Translations under genes and position numbers: made by a program
Shown here: in pieces, positions 45,740 through 55,765 of the stretch
Layout of the letters: the number at the start of each line of letters is the position of its first letter
How positions within the stretch are numbered: position 1 is the first letter of the stretch
Notes under the pieces: model-generated
What the model saw: only the letters and a program-made list of their open reading frames with translations
What the model was told of the DNA's origin: nothing
The model's database searches: none
From: Mesorhizobium sp. 131-2-1
Lineage (GTDB): Bacteria > Pseudomonadota > Alphaproteobacteria > Rhizobiales > Rhizobiaceae
Direction of reading: 5' to 3'
DNA length: 64,000 nt
Assembly (NCBI RefSeq): GCF_016756535.1
Contig: NZ_AP023247.1
Location: forward strand, 3,906,501 to 3,970,500

Positions 45740-45806
45740 CACCCCTCATCCGTCTTGGCGCTTCGCGCCAATCCACCTTCTCCCACAAGGGGAGAAGGTT
45801 GGGTGC
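45740..45806. repeat. composite palindromic repeat between sufD and sufS
   Basis: Two neighbouring stem-loops: TTGGCG-CTTCG-CGCCAA (45755-45771) and CCTTCTCCC-ACAA-GGGGAGAAGG (45776-45798), preceded by ACCCCTCATCC. The second arm sequence recurs at 10515-10554. This mosaic is a dispersed intergenic element; here it lies inside the suf operon, ending at the sufD stop, and may affect the amount of mRNA for the distal genes. Confidence 0.7.
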
Positions 45807-47081
45807 TTACCCGTGCGTCAAAAACCAATCGTCGAGCCGCGCTTCCAGTGCCTCGACGAGCGCCTCGTCTTCCAGTTCCTCGATCACCTCGGCGACGAAG
45901 GCTTTCACCAAAAGACCCCGCGCGGTCTTCTCGTCGATGCCGCGCGCCATCAGGTAGAAGAGATGGTCGTGGTCGATCTCGGTGACGGTCGCGCCATGGC
46001 CGCAGACGACGTCGTCGGCGAAGATCTCCAGCTCCGGCTTGGTCGAGAATTCGCCGTCATCCGACAGCAGCAGCGTGTTGCAGGCCATCTTGGCGTTGGT
46101 CTTCTGCGCATACTGGTGGACGTTGATGCGCCCCTGGAAGACACCACGCGCCTTGCCGGTCACCACGTTGCGGATCACTTCGGTCGAAGTGGTATGCGGC
46201 ACCGCATGATCGAGCACCATGGTCACGTCCGTATGCGTATCGCCGGCCAGAAGATTGATGCCGCGCAGTTTGAAGTCGGCGCCTTCGCCGGTCGTGCGGA
46301 CCACGACTTCCTGGCGCACCAGCCTGCCGCCGGCGTTCATGACGAACAGCGTGAGCTTCGCGTCCTTGCCGAGATGCGCCTTGAACTGCGCCAGATGCGT
46401 GGCGGCGTCCGGCTGCTCCTGGACGATCAGCCAGGTCACCTCGGCGCCTTCGCCTAGCACGAGCTGGCTGACGGAGCTGACGAGACCAGCGCCCTCGCCC
46501 GACTGACGTTCGACGATGGTCGCCCTGGCGCCGGCGCCGACGCGCGTCAGAAGCCGCACATGCGCCTGGCCGCCGGCCTGCAAATTCTGCAGTTCGATCG
46601 GCTTTCCCAGTTCGGCGCCGTCGGCGATGTCGACGAAGTAGCCGTCGGCGACAAAGGCGGTGTTCAGCGCCCCGATGGCGTCGTCGGTGCCATAGGGGTC
46701 GAGCCCGGGCGCGACGCTGCCGTCTGTGAGCTTTTCCGACAGGCGCTGCACCGTCACGCCCTCGACGGCGGGCAGTTTCGCGGTCGAGGCGCCGTTCAGC
46801 ACCGGCAGCACTGCGGAGCCTTCCAGCACCGGCGCGATGGCCTTGGCCGCAGCAGAAGGCTCGAAGTCCGGGACCGGATTGAGGTTCAACAGGCGGCGCA
46901 GGTCCGTGTAGTGCCAGGACTCGACGCGCCGCGACGGCAGGCCGCGCTTGATCGCCTCGATCGCGTCGTCGCGCTTCATCATCACTGCGCCGTCGCCGGG
47001 CAGCAGCGAAAGCCGCTCGCCGAAGGCGTCGATCAGCGCGGTTTCGGCTGGGGTGCGCTGGGGCTGTGCGTGCATGTTCAT
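45807..47081 (-). CDS. sufD: SufD scaffold subunit
   Basis: A 424-residue protein from the ATG at 47081 (MNMHAQPQRTPAE); an upstream in-frame codon at 47105 is less likely. The beta-helix core has VVRTTGEGADFKLRGINLLAGDTHTDVTMVLDHAVPHTTSTEV and KARGVFQGRINVHQYAQKTNAKMACNTLLLSDDG, conserved in SufB/SufD. Near the C-terminus FADDVVCGHGATV holds the histidine used at the SufB-SufD interface for cluster assembly. It forms SufBC2D with the two upstream products. The gap to sufC is 25 bp. Confidence 0.95.
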   Translation of the reverse strand: MNMHAQPQRTPAETALIDAFGERLSLLPGDGAVMMKRDDAIEAIKRGLPSRRVESWHYTDLRRLLNLNPVPDFEPSAAAKAIAPVLEGSAVLPVLNGASTAKLPAVEGVTVQRLSEKLTDGSVAPGLDPYGTDDAIGALNTAFVADGYFVDIADGAELGKPIELQNLQAGGQAHVRLLTRVGAGARATIVERQSGEGAGLVSSVSQLVLGEGAEVTWLIVQEQPDAATHLAQFKAHLGKDAKLTLFVMNAGGRLVRQEVVVRTTGEGADFKLRGINLLAGDTHTDVTMVLDHAVPHTTSTEVIRNVVTGKARGVFQGRINVHQYAQKTNAKMACNTLLLSDDGEFSTKPELEIFADDVVCGHGATVTEIDHDHLFYLMARGIDEKTARGLLVKAFVAEVIEELEDEALVEALEARLDDWFLTHG

Positions 47082-47106
47082 CAGTTTCGCCTCGCCTCCC
47101 GGCATC

Positions 47107-47862
47107 TCACGCGGCTTCGCCGATCACACCGGCGTAGCCATTGGCCTCGAGGTCGAGCGCCAGCGACTTGTCGCCAGACTTGATGACCTGGCCCTTGTAG
47201 AGCACGTGCACGCTGTCCGGCACGATGTGCTCGAGCAGGCGCTGGTAGTGGGTGATGACAACGATGGCACGCTCTGGCGAACGCAGCGCGTTTACTCCGT
47301 CCGAGACGATCTTCAGCGCATCGATGTCGAGGCCGGAATCGGTCTCGTCGAGCACGCAAAGTTTTGGCTCGAGCAGCTTCATCTGAAGGATTTCGGCGCG
47401 CTTCTTCTCGCCGCCGGAGAAGCCGACATTGAGCGGCCGCTTCAGCATCGCCATGTCCATGCTCAGCGAGGCGGCGGCGTCCTTCACCCGCTTGAGGAAT
47501 TCCGGGATCTTCAGCGGCTCCTCGCCGCGCGCCTTGCGCTGTTCGTTCATCGCCACTTTCAGGAATTCCATGGTCGCGACGCCCGGTATCTCCATCGGAT
47601 ACTGGAAGGCGAGGAAGATGCCGGCGGTGGCGCGCTCGGCCGGATCCATTTCGAGGATCGACTGGCCGTTGTAGAGGATGTCGCCTTCGGTGACCTCATA
47701 GTCCTCGCGGCCGGCGAGGATGTAGGACAGCGTCGACTTGCCCGATCCGTTCGGGCCCATGATGGCGGCAACTTCGCCGGCTTTGACCGTCAGGTTCAGG
47801 CCGCGGATGATCTCCGTGCCGTCGTCGACGATGCGGGCATGCAGGTTTCTGATCTCAAGCAT
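47107..47862 (-). CDS. sufC: SufC ATPase subunit
   Basis: A 251-residue ABC-type ATPase. Walker A is IMGPNGSGKSTLSYILAG near residue 34; the signature motif NVGFSGGEKKRAEILQM near residue 143; Walker B LCVLDETDSGLDIDALKIV near residue 165, followed by the H-loop VVITHYQRLLEHI. SufC powers conformational change in the SufBCD scaffold. It lies 28 bp after sufB and 25 bp before sufD, tightly inside the operon. Confidence 0.97.
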   Translation of the reverse strand: MLEIRNLHARIVDDGTEIIRGLNLTVKAGEVAAIMGPNGSGKSTLSYILAGREDYEVTEGDILYNGQSILEMDPAERATAGIFLAFQYPMEIPGVATMEFLKVAMNEQRKARGEEPLKIPEFLKRVKDAAASLSMDMAMLKRPLNVGFSGGEKKRAEILQMKLLEPKLCVLDETDSGLDIDALKIVSDGVNALRSPERAIVVITHYQRLLEHIVPDSVHVLYKGQVIKSGDKSLALDLEANGYAGVIGEAA

Positions 47863-47890
47863 TCTTTTCTTTCCTGAATATCTTGTCCGG

Positions 47891-49408
<1,518 letters not shown>

Positions 49409-49592
49409 AAGCGTTCTCCATCCACGCCGGGGTCAAGGCCCGACAGTTTTCAAACTATGGCACCGCGAAACGGCCGTGGGAGCGGCCGGGGCGGCGTAAG
49501 TTCCATATAGTGCGTTCCGACCGGGAATTCACCCGGCCAATTCAAACGCACGGCTCTACCAGGCCCGAGGGCCTGAATTCCTTTTGCCGCGC

Positions 49593-50753
49593 TCAGGCGG
49601 CCTTTTCCGCGCCCGCACGGCGCGCGGCGATGCCGGCAAGCGCCTTGCGGAACAGCTCGACGTCCTCGCCGCCCGTCGCGTGGCCGATCGACACGCGCAA
49701 GGCACCCAGGCTGTCGCCAAATCCCATGGCCTTGAGCACGTGGCTCGGCCCGACCTTGCCCGACGAACAGGCCGATCCAGCCGACAGCGCCACGCCGGCG
49801 AGATCGAAGGCGATCTGCGCGGTCTCGGCCTTGACGCCGGGAATAGCGAAGAATGTCGTGTTGGCAAGCCTCGGCGCGCCATTTCCGAAGATTTCCGCGT
49901 CAGCGGCCAGGGATTTTACCAGGGCCTCGATCTCGTCGCGTCGCCGCGCCACCAAATCGACGTCGCGCAGGCCGGCCAGCGCCTGCCGTGCCGCAGCGCC
50001 GAATCCGGCTATTGCCGCCAGGTTCTCGGTGCCGCCGCGATGGCCCTTCTCCTGGCCGCCGCCATTGATCAGCGGCTTCGGCATCATCAGATCGGCCGCG
50101 GCGACGATGGCGCCGATGCCCTTGGGGCCGCCGATCTTGTGCGACGACAGGATCAGATAGTCGGCATAGCCTGCCGACATATCGATTGGAATCCGCCCGA
50201 CCGCCTGCACGGCGTCGATGACGAGCACGCCACCCGCCGCCTTGACGATTTCGGCGATGCGGTCGACCGGCTGGATAACGCCGGTCTCATTGTTGGCGGC
50301 ATGGATCGCCACCAGCGGCAGGCCATCGGTCTTGTCGTTCCGGGCAAGCGCATCGCTGAGCGCTGCGAGATCGGCAATGCCATTTCGGTCGACGCCGATA
50401 CGCGCCACCTGTCCGGCCGGGAAGCGTCCGCCATTGAGGACGCAAGGGTGGTCGGCCTCCGACACGTAGAGCCGGCTCATGCGCACCGCCCCGCGCCCCA
50501 TCTGCCAGTCCGGCGAAAGCAGCGTGACGGCTGCTTCAGTGGCTCCGGACGTGAACACGACATGGGCCGGCCTGGCATTCACCAGGGCGGCCACGTCGCG
50601 CCTTGCATCCTCGACCAGCCGTCGTGCGGCGCGGCCCTCGGCGTGGACCGACGACGGATTGGCTGCACCAAGCGCTGCAACAACCGCCGAACGCGCGGCT
50701 TCGAGCAGCGGCGCGCTGGCGTTGTAGTCGAGATAGGCGCGAGTTGCGGCCAT
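49593..50753 (-). CDS. sufS2: cysteine desulfurase, group I (IscS/NifS-like; SufS2)
   Basis: A 386-residue PLP enzyme. It opens TRAYLDYNASAPLLEAARSAVV, has the PLP lysine in YLILSSHKIGGPKGIGAIV near residue 195 and the catalytic cysteine on a long mobile loop, ALSAGSACSSGKVGPSHVLKAMG near residue 320, which is the IscS/NifS group I type. In Agrobacterium and relatives a desulfurase of this kind opens the suf operon (sufS2-B-C-D-S1-X-A), the order seen here. Upstream lies a candidate Irr box. Having two desulfurases of different groups in one operon may separate Fe-S assembly from other sulfur uses such as tRNA thiolation. Confidence 0.93.
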   Translation of the reverse strand: MAATRAYLDYNASAPLLEAARSAVVAALGAANPSSVHAEGRAARRLVEDARRDVAALVNARPAHVVFTSGATEAAVTLLSPDWQMGRGAVRMSRLYVSEADHPCVLNGGRFPAGQVARIGVDRNGIADLAALSDALARNDKTDGLPLVAIHAANNETGVIQPVDRIAEIVKAAGGVLVIDAVQAVGRIPIDMSAGYADYLILSSHKIGGPKGIGAIVAAADLMMPKPLINGGGQEKGHRGGTENLAAIAGFGAAARQALAGLRDVDLVARRRDEIEALVKSLAADAEIFGNGAPRLANTTFFAIPGVKAETAQIAFDLAGVALSAGSACSSGKVGPSHVLKAMGFGDSLGALRVSIGHATGGEDVELFRKALAGIAARRAGAEKAA

Positions 50754-50886
50754 TTTCCTTCAATTGGTCCCGTCGAAAGCCATTCGCCAAGGATAGCGCG
50801 TTATTTCCTTGAAATCGCAAGGCAAGCCGTCCTATTTACGCGGCTTGCGGAAAGGGCGGTCGAGCCAACGGGTTTTGGCCACCCAG

Positions 50887-50903
50887 TTTTGAACAATTCT
50901 AAA
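50887..50903. promoter_or_regulatory. candidate Irr (ICE) box upstream of the suf operon
   Basis: TTTTGAA-CAA-TTCTAAA matches the rhizobial iron-control element TTTAGAA-N3-TTCTAAA at 13 of 14 fixed positions. It lies 134 bp upstream of the sufS2 start and 91 bp before the divergent hydrolase start, in the only A/T-rich part of the gap. Irr is a haem-responsive Fur-family regulator in Rhizobiales and is known to act with RirA on suf genes in relatives. Confidence 0.65.
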
Positions 50904-50993
50904 CTAGCTTCTAAGAAGACGCCCGTCCGGCGTCAAGGCCAGAGGAAGAGTTGTTCCGGGCTGAGCGCATTCTTATGCCAAGTGGAGTATTTT

Positions 50994-51668
50994 ATGCCTG
51001 AGGTCATTTTCGCCGGTCCGGCCGGCCGCCTGGAGGGTCGCTACCAGCCTTCCAAGGAAAAGAGCGCGCCGATCGCCATCGTCCTGCATCCGCACCCGCA
51101 GTTCGGCGGCACGATGAACAACAAGATCGTCTACGACCTCTTCTACATGTTCCAGAAGCGCGATTTCACCACGCTTCGCTTCAACTTCCGCGGCATCGGC
51201 CGCAGCCAGGGCGAGTTCGACCACGGCACCGGCGAATTGTCGGACGCGGCGGCCGCCCTCGACTGGGTGCAGTCGCTGCATCCGGATTCCAAGAGCTGCT
51301 GGGTCGCCGGCTATTCGTTCGGCTCGTGGATCGGCATGCAGCTGCTGATGCGCCGGCCGGAGATCGAGGGTTTCATCTCGATCGCGCCACAGCCCAACAC
51401 CTACGACTTCTCGTTCCTGGCGCCCTGCCCGTCGTCGGGCCTCATCATCCACGGCGATGCCGACAAGGTGGCGCCGCCCAAGGACGTGCAGGCGCTGGTC
51501 GACAAGCTGCACACCCAGAAGGGCATCACCATCACGCAGAAGACCTTGCCCGGCGCCAACCATTTCTTCGCCAACGACGCCGATCTTTTGCTGCAGGAAT
51601 GCGCCGACTATCTCGACCGCCGGCTGGCGGGCGAGCTTGCCGATCCCAGGCCGAAGCGGCTGAGATAG
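50994..51668 (+). CDS. alpha/beta hydrolase
   Basis: A 224-residue protein from the ATG at 50994. IAIVLHPHPQFGGTMNNKIVYDLFYMF near residue 23 and LRFNFRGIGRSQGEFDHGTGE near residue 60 are typical of a conserved bacterial hydrolase family. The nucleophile is in VAGYSFGSWIG near residue 104, the acid in IIHGDADKVAPP, and the histidine in LPGANHFFAND. Cytoplasmic; esterase-like activity expected, substrate unknown. Divergent from the suf operon and sharing its upstream region with the candidate Irr box. Confidence 0.88.
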   Translation: MPEVIFAGPAGRLEGRYQPSKEKSAPIAIVLHPHPQFGGTMNNKIVYDLFYMFQKRDFTTLRFNFRGIGRSQGEFDHGTGELSDAAAALDWVQSLHPDSKSCWVAGYSFGSWIGMQLLMRRPEIEGFISIAPQPNTYDFSFLAPCPSSGLIIHGDADKVAPPKDVQALVDKLHTQKGITITQKTLPGANHFFANDADLLLQECADYLDRRLAGELADPRPKRLR

Positions 51669-51679
51669 GGCAATAGTCC

Positions 51680-52525
51680 CTATGGATGGTCGGCGCTAAG
51701 GCGCCTGCTCGTCAATTCCCGGCGCCGAGCCCCGTTGGGCCAACCCAGCCGGAATGTCTTCTTGCGCTCCGGCCGTTTCGACGACGGCCGGCCGAAGATG
51801 AAGCCCAGCCGGGCGAAGACCAGTCCCGACAGGATCGCGAAGGCCAGCCCCAGCCCGAAACCGGCAACCGTATCGCTCGGGTAATGCGCGCCGACGAAGA
51901 CGCGCGTCGAGGCGATGCAGGCCGTGATCGCCAACGCGACGTACCAGCGCCTCGGGAAAAGCAGCAGCAGGACCCCGAACACCGCGCCCATCGTTGTGGC
52001 GTGGCCGGAGGGAAAGCCGGCAAAGCGCGCATCCATGGCGAAAGGATGCAGCGACAAAACTCCAAAATCGTCGAAATAGAGCGGCCGGGCCCGGCCGATG
52101 CCGTATTTCAAGAGATTGACTGCCAGGCCGGACAGGCCGACCGCGCAAAGCACCAGGAAGGCAAGGCAGGTCCAATTGTAGACGAAGAGCCGCGTTCGCC
52201 TGGAAAGGCTGCGCCAGTCGGTCAGGTTGGCGGCGACGAGGCACAGTGCCGCCGGGATGAGATACCAGCCGCCCAGGCCGAAATCGGTAAAGAAGTCGGT
52301 GAAATGAACGAAGCCGGGCGACCGCTCGCCGCGCATCCTGCCGGCGGCGCTGTCGAGGCTGAGGAAGACCGCCGCCGTGAGCAGCAGCCAGGCCAATGCC
52401 CAGACCAGCCAGGGGATCTCGGGGTAGCGCGCTGCCCGCACGGCAAAGCGGTTCTTCACGATGCGGATCGTGTCGAGGAAGTTGCCGAGCGAGCGGCGAT
52501 AGAGGGTGGATGCGGTGGCGAGCAT
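51680..52525 (-). CDS. PAP2 family membrane phosphatase
   Basis: A 281-residue protein with about six hydrophobic helices. The three phosphatase motifs are present: KYGIGRARP near residue 140 (K-x6-RP), GFPSGHATTMGAVFG near residue 168 (PSGH), and STRVFVGAHYPSDTVAGFGLG near residue 205 (SR-x5-H-x3-D). PAP2 enzymes remove phosphate from lipids such as undecaprenyl pyrophosphate, phosphatidic acid or lipid A. The next gene downstream on the same side of transcription order (upstream in coordinates of reading) is the ArnT-like glycosyltransferase, 43 bp away, so both probably act on envelope lipids. Confidence 0.92.
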   Translation of the reverse strand: MLATASTLYRRSLGNFLDTIRIVKNRFAVRAARYPEIPWLVWALAWLLLTAAVFLSLDSAAGRMRGERSPGFVHFTDFFTDFGLGGWYLIPAALCLVAANLTDWRSLSRRTRLFVYNWTCLAFLVLCAVGLSGLAVNLLKYGIGRARPLYFDDFGVLSLHPFAMDARFAGFPSGHATTMGAVFGVLLLLFPRRWYVALAITACIASTRVFVGAHYPSDTVAGFGLGLAFAILSGLVFARLGFIFGRPSSKRPERKKTFRLGWPNGARRRELTSRRLSADHP

Positions 52526-52568
52526 GGCTGGGCGCGAGCTTATAAGGGCATTCGAAGCCCGATGCTAT

Positions 52569-54212
52569 TCACTCTGCCACCCGATAGAGCCCTAGCGCCA
52601 GTTTGTCTCCTGACGAATAGTTGAGCCCGTCGATCTCGGTAAGGCGTTTTGCGCTCTTGCCCTGCCCCGCGAGCAATTCGCTGAGCTTCTGCTCGTCCGT
52701 GACCGGCGCAAGCCCAAGCGCGCAGGCCGGATCGGCCAGCAGGTGCTTTACAACACCCTCGACATCGGTCAGCACGGTCCTGGTTCCCACCAGGAAGACG
52801 AGGCTCGGCTCATGATACGGCGCGGAGGCGAGCACGGTGGTGTCGCATGGCCGGTTGGCGTCGACCGCGACCTTGATCGCCGGGCTCAGCCAGATCGGCT
52901 TCAGCGATGGCGCGATGACGCCGAACAGCAGAGAAAAGGTGATGCCGGCGCAAATGGCGATCGCACCGACGCGTCCGAGCGGCACCTGCAATTGGCGCGG
53001 GAAGGCGAGGTAACCGGCGGCGAGCGCGGCGAGCGCGGCGGGAATGCTCCACCACGAAAATGCCCTGGCGAGGTAGATCGGCGCGCCGATGCAAACCACC
53101 GCAAGGCCGATGGAAACCAGGGCAAGGCCGAAGGCGGTCGCCCACCACAGCCAGATCTGCCAGCGCTTGAGCGGCGCGTTGGCCTCTTCCGGCTTCAAGG
53201 TCAGCAGCCAGCCGATCAGCAGCGCCATGCCTGGATAGGCCGGCATGACATAGTGCGGCAGCTTGGTCGGGATCGCCTCGAATACGAGCCAGAACGGAAT
53301 GTACCAGGCCAGGCAGAAGCGCAGGCGCGGATCATCCCAAAAGCGGTTGAGGGCCTGCAGCCCGGCGCCGACCGCGATCAGGCCGAAGGGCCACATGAAC
53401 AGCGAATAGGTCAGCATGTAGAAGCCGGGCGGCAGGCCGTGCGATTCCTCGCCCTGCGCCACCTTGTTCAGCATGTCCTTGCCGACCGCTTCCTGGAAAA
53501 AGGCGCCGCCGCTTTTCCAGCTGATCAGGATGATCCAGGGCAGCACGATAGCGAGCACGATGGCGACGCCGCGCGCCAGTTTCAGCTTCAGGAGCCAGCG
53601 CCAGTCGCGATCGAAGGCAATTAGCGCGGCCATCGTCAGCAGCGACAAGAGCGGAGAGACGGGTCCCTTGATGAGGATGCCGAGCCCCTGGGCGATCCAG
53701 AAGATCCACGGCAGATGGCCGGGAACCGGTTCGTTCCGGCGCGCGGCGAGATAGACCTGCGCAAGCGCACCCTGGGCCGCCACGCAACAGGCCAGGAGCA
53801 TGGCATCGGTCTTGGCGTCGCGGCCCTCGAAGGCGGTGGCGAAGATCGCCGCCATCATCAGGCCTGCGGCGAGACCGGCATTGGAGCCGAAGAGTTTCGT
53901 GCCCGTCCAGCCGATGCCGACGACGGCGAGCGCGATGCCCAGCATGGAGACCAGGCGATAGACCCAGATCGGCGCGGCGGCGCCCTCGCCGCTCAGCGCC
54001 ACGGCCGCCGATTGCAGCCAGTAGATGCCGATCGGCTTCTTGTAGCGGGTGACATCCTGCAGACGGATATCGACATAGTCGCCGGTCTCGACCATCTGCT
54101 TGGTCGCCTGGACGAAACGGGACTCGTCGCGGTCGATCGGGGGAAGGCTAGCGAGACCGCTGACGGTCATCAGCAGGCTGAACAGAAAGAGGATGATGTA
54201 GTTCCTGTTCAT
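52569..54212 (-). CDS. ArnT-like polyprenyl-phosphate glycosyltransferase
   Basis: A 547-residue multispanning membrane protein from the ATG at 54212. The first periplasmic loop has ASLPPIDRDESRFVQATKQMVETGDYVDIRL, with the acidic catalytic pair as in ArnT/GT-C enzymes, and the second has YKKPIGIYWLQSAAV. IPFWLVFEAIPTKLPHYVMPAYPGMALLIGWLL further on is shared with ArnT (GT83). At least ten helices precede a soluble C-terminal domain. Such enzymes transfer a sugar from an undecaprenyl carrier to lipid A or another envelope acceptor. The PAP2 gene follows 43 bp later. Sugar unknown. Confidence 0.9.
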   Translation of the reverse strand: MNRNYIILFLFSLLMTVSGLASLPPIDRDESRFVQATKQMVETGDYVDIRLQDVTRYKKPIGIYWLQSAAVALSGEGAAAPIWVYRLVSMLGIALAVVGIGWTGTKLFGSNAGLAAGLMMAAIFATAFEGRDAKTDAMLLACCVAAQGALAQVYLAARRNEPVPGHLPWIFWIAQGLGILIKGPVSPLLSLLTMAALIAFDRDWRWLLKLKLARGVAIVLAIVLPWIILISWKSGGAFFQEAVGKDMLNKVAQGEESHGLPPGFYMLTYSLFMWPFGLIAVGAGLQALNRFWDDPRLRFCLAWYIPFWLVFEAIPTKLPHYVMPAYPGMALLIGWLLTLKPEEANAPLKRWQIWLWWATAFGLALVSIGLAVVCIGAPIYLARAFSWWSIPAALAALAAGYLAFPRQLQVPLGRVGAIAICAGITFSLLFGVIAPSLKPIWLSPAIKVAVDANRPCDTTVLASAPYHEPSLVFLVGTRTVLTDVEGVVKHLLADPACALGLAPVTDEQKLSELLAGQGKSAKRLTEIDGLNYSSGDKLALGLYRVAE

Positions 54213-54340
54213 CGCGGGAGCTTCCGGATCTCGATTTGCGGGATGGTGCCCCGTCGCGGCGCCTGGGCGCTGCCCTTTGCGCGGCGCCTCATTACGCCAG
54301 CCGCAACCACGAGGCAAGGATACGCAACGTCATCCGCGCG

Positions 54341-54432
54341 GGACGCAAAACCGGAAACCACTTTTGCTGATCGCTGGTCTTTTGTCTGACGCGCGATCGG
54401 ACGCAAAACCGGAAACCACTTTTGCTGATCGC
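54341..54432. repeat. tandem 34-bp direct repeat between the ArnT-like gene and tyrS
   Basis: The same 34 bases, starting GGACGCAAAACCGGAAACCA and ending TTTTGCTGATCGC, occur at 54341-54374 and 54399-54432, separated by 24 bp. The block resembles short Mesorhizobium-type intergenic repeats with an AAAACCG…TTTTGCT core. It lies in the divergent region that must also hold both promoters. Confidence 0.85.
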
Positions 54433-54502
54433 GCATGGATGCTAAACGCCCGCCTTCATGTCACGCTTGGCCCGGCGCCGGGCGATCTTCGGGAAAGAAA
54501 AA

Positions 54503-55756
54503 ATGTCCGCGTTCAAATCCGATTTCCTGCGCGTCATGAGCGAGCGCGGCTTCATCCACCAGATTTCGGACGAAACCGGCCTCGACCAGCTATTCGCCAA
54601 GGAAATCGTGACCGCCTATATCGGCTTCGATGCGACGGCAAAGAGCCTGCATGCGGGATCGCTGATCCAGATCATGATGCTGCACTGGCTGCAGCAGACC
54701 GGTCACCGGCCGATCGCGCTGATGGGTGGCGGCACTTCGATGATCGGCGATCCCTCGTTCAAGGACGAGGCGCGCAAGCTTTTGACGCCGCAGGACATCG
54801 AGGACAACCTGGCCGGCATCCGCCGCAACTTCGCGCCCTACCTTAAATTCGGCGGTGGCGCCGGCGACGCCGTCATGATCAACAACGCCGACTGGCTGAT
54901 GGAGATCAACTACGTCAACTTCCTGCGCGATGTCGGCCGGCATTTTTCGGTCAATCGCATGCTCGCCTTCGATTCAGTCAAGCTGCGCCTCGACCGCGAG
55001 CAGTCGCTGTCGTTCCTCGAATTCAACTACATGATCCTGCAGGCCTACGACTTCGTCGAGCTCTACAAGCGGCTCGGCTGCCGGCTGCAGATGGGCGGCT
55101 CCGACCAATGGGGCAACATCGTCAACGGCATCGATCTCGGCCACCGCGTGGAAGGCGCGCAGCTCTACGCGATGACCACGCCGCTGCTCACCACTTCGTC
55201 GGGCGCCAAGATGGGCAAATCGGCCTCCGGCGCGGTGTGGCTCGATGCGGAAATGCTGTCGCCTTACGAGTTCTGGCAGTACTGGCGCAACACCGAGGAC
55301 GCCGATGTCGGCCGCTTCCTCAAGCTCTACACGACGCTGCCGCTCGACGAGGTGGCACGGCTGGAAAAGCTCGGCGGATCGGAGATCAACGAGGCCAAAA
55401 AGGTTCTCGCCACCGAGATCACCGCCATGCTGCACGGCCGGGAAGCAGCGGAGACGGCGGGCGAAACCGCGCGCAAGACCTTCGAGGAAGGCGCGCTGGC
55501 CGACACGCTGCCCAGCGTCGAGGTCGGCAAGGCCGCGTTGGAAGCGGGCGTCGGCATCCTCTCGCTGTTGGTCACCGCCGGGCTCGCGGCCTCCAACGGC
55601 GAGGCGCGGCGGCACGTGCAGGGCGGCGCCGTGCGCCTCAACGACCAGCCTGTCTCGGACGACCGCCGGACGGTGACGCTTCAGGATCTGAGTCCGGAAA
55701 ACGTCGTAAAGCTTTCAGTCGGAAAGAAAAAACACGTCCTGGCGCGGCCAGTCTAA
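54503..55756 (+). CDS. tyrS: tyrosyl-tRNA synthetase
   Basis: A 417-residue class I synthetase from the ATG at 54503. The ATP-binding region is [27 protein letters not shown] near residue 35 (HIGH-like), the tyrosine-binding region [36 protein letters not shown] near residue 170, and the KMSKS equivalent [12 protein letters not shown] near residue 235. A C-terminal S4-like RNA-binding domain ([21 protein letters not shown]) follows. It charges tRNA-Tyr. Divergent from the ArnT-like gene. Confidence 0.97.
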   Translation: MSAFKSDFLRVMSERGFIHQISDETGLDQLFAKEIVTAYIGFDATAKSLHAGSLIQIMMLHWLQQTGHRPIALMGGGTSMIGDPSFKDEARKLLTPQDIEDNLAGIRRNFAPYLKFGGGAGDAVMINNADWLMEINYVNFLRDVGRHFSVNRMLAFDSVKLRLDREQSLSFLEFNYMILQAYDFVELYKRLGCRLQMGGSDQWGNIVNGIDLGHRVEGAQLYAMTTPLLTTSSGAKMGKSASGAVWLDAEMLSPYEFWQYWRNTEDADVGRFLKLYTTLPLDEVARLEKLGGSEINEAKKVLATEITAMLHGREAAETAGETARKTFEEGALADTLPSVEVGKAALEAGVGILSLLVTAGLAASNGEARRHVQGGAVRLNDQPVSDDRRTVTLQDLSPENVVKLSVGKKKHVLARPV

Positions 55757-55765
55757 CGGGCCGCC

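Noticed and set aside
45700..45828. N-terminal extension of SufS
   Set aside because: The extension reads through the palindromic repeat element and overlaps sufD; the ATG at 45699 gives the usual SufS length.
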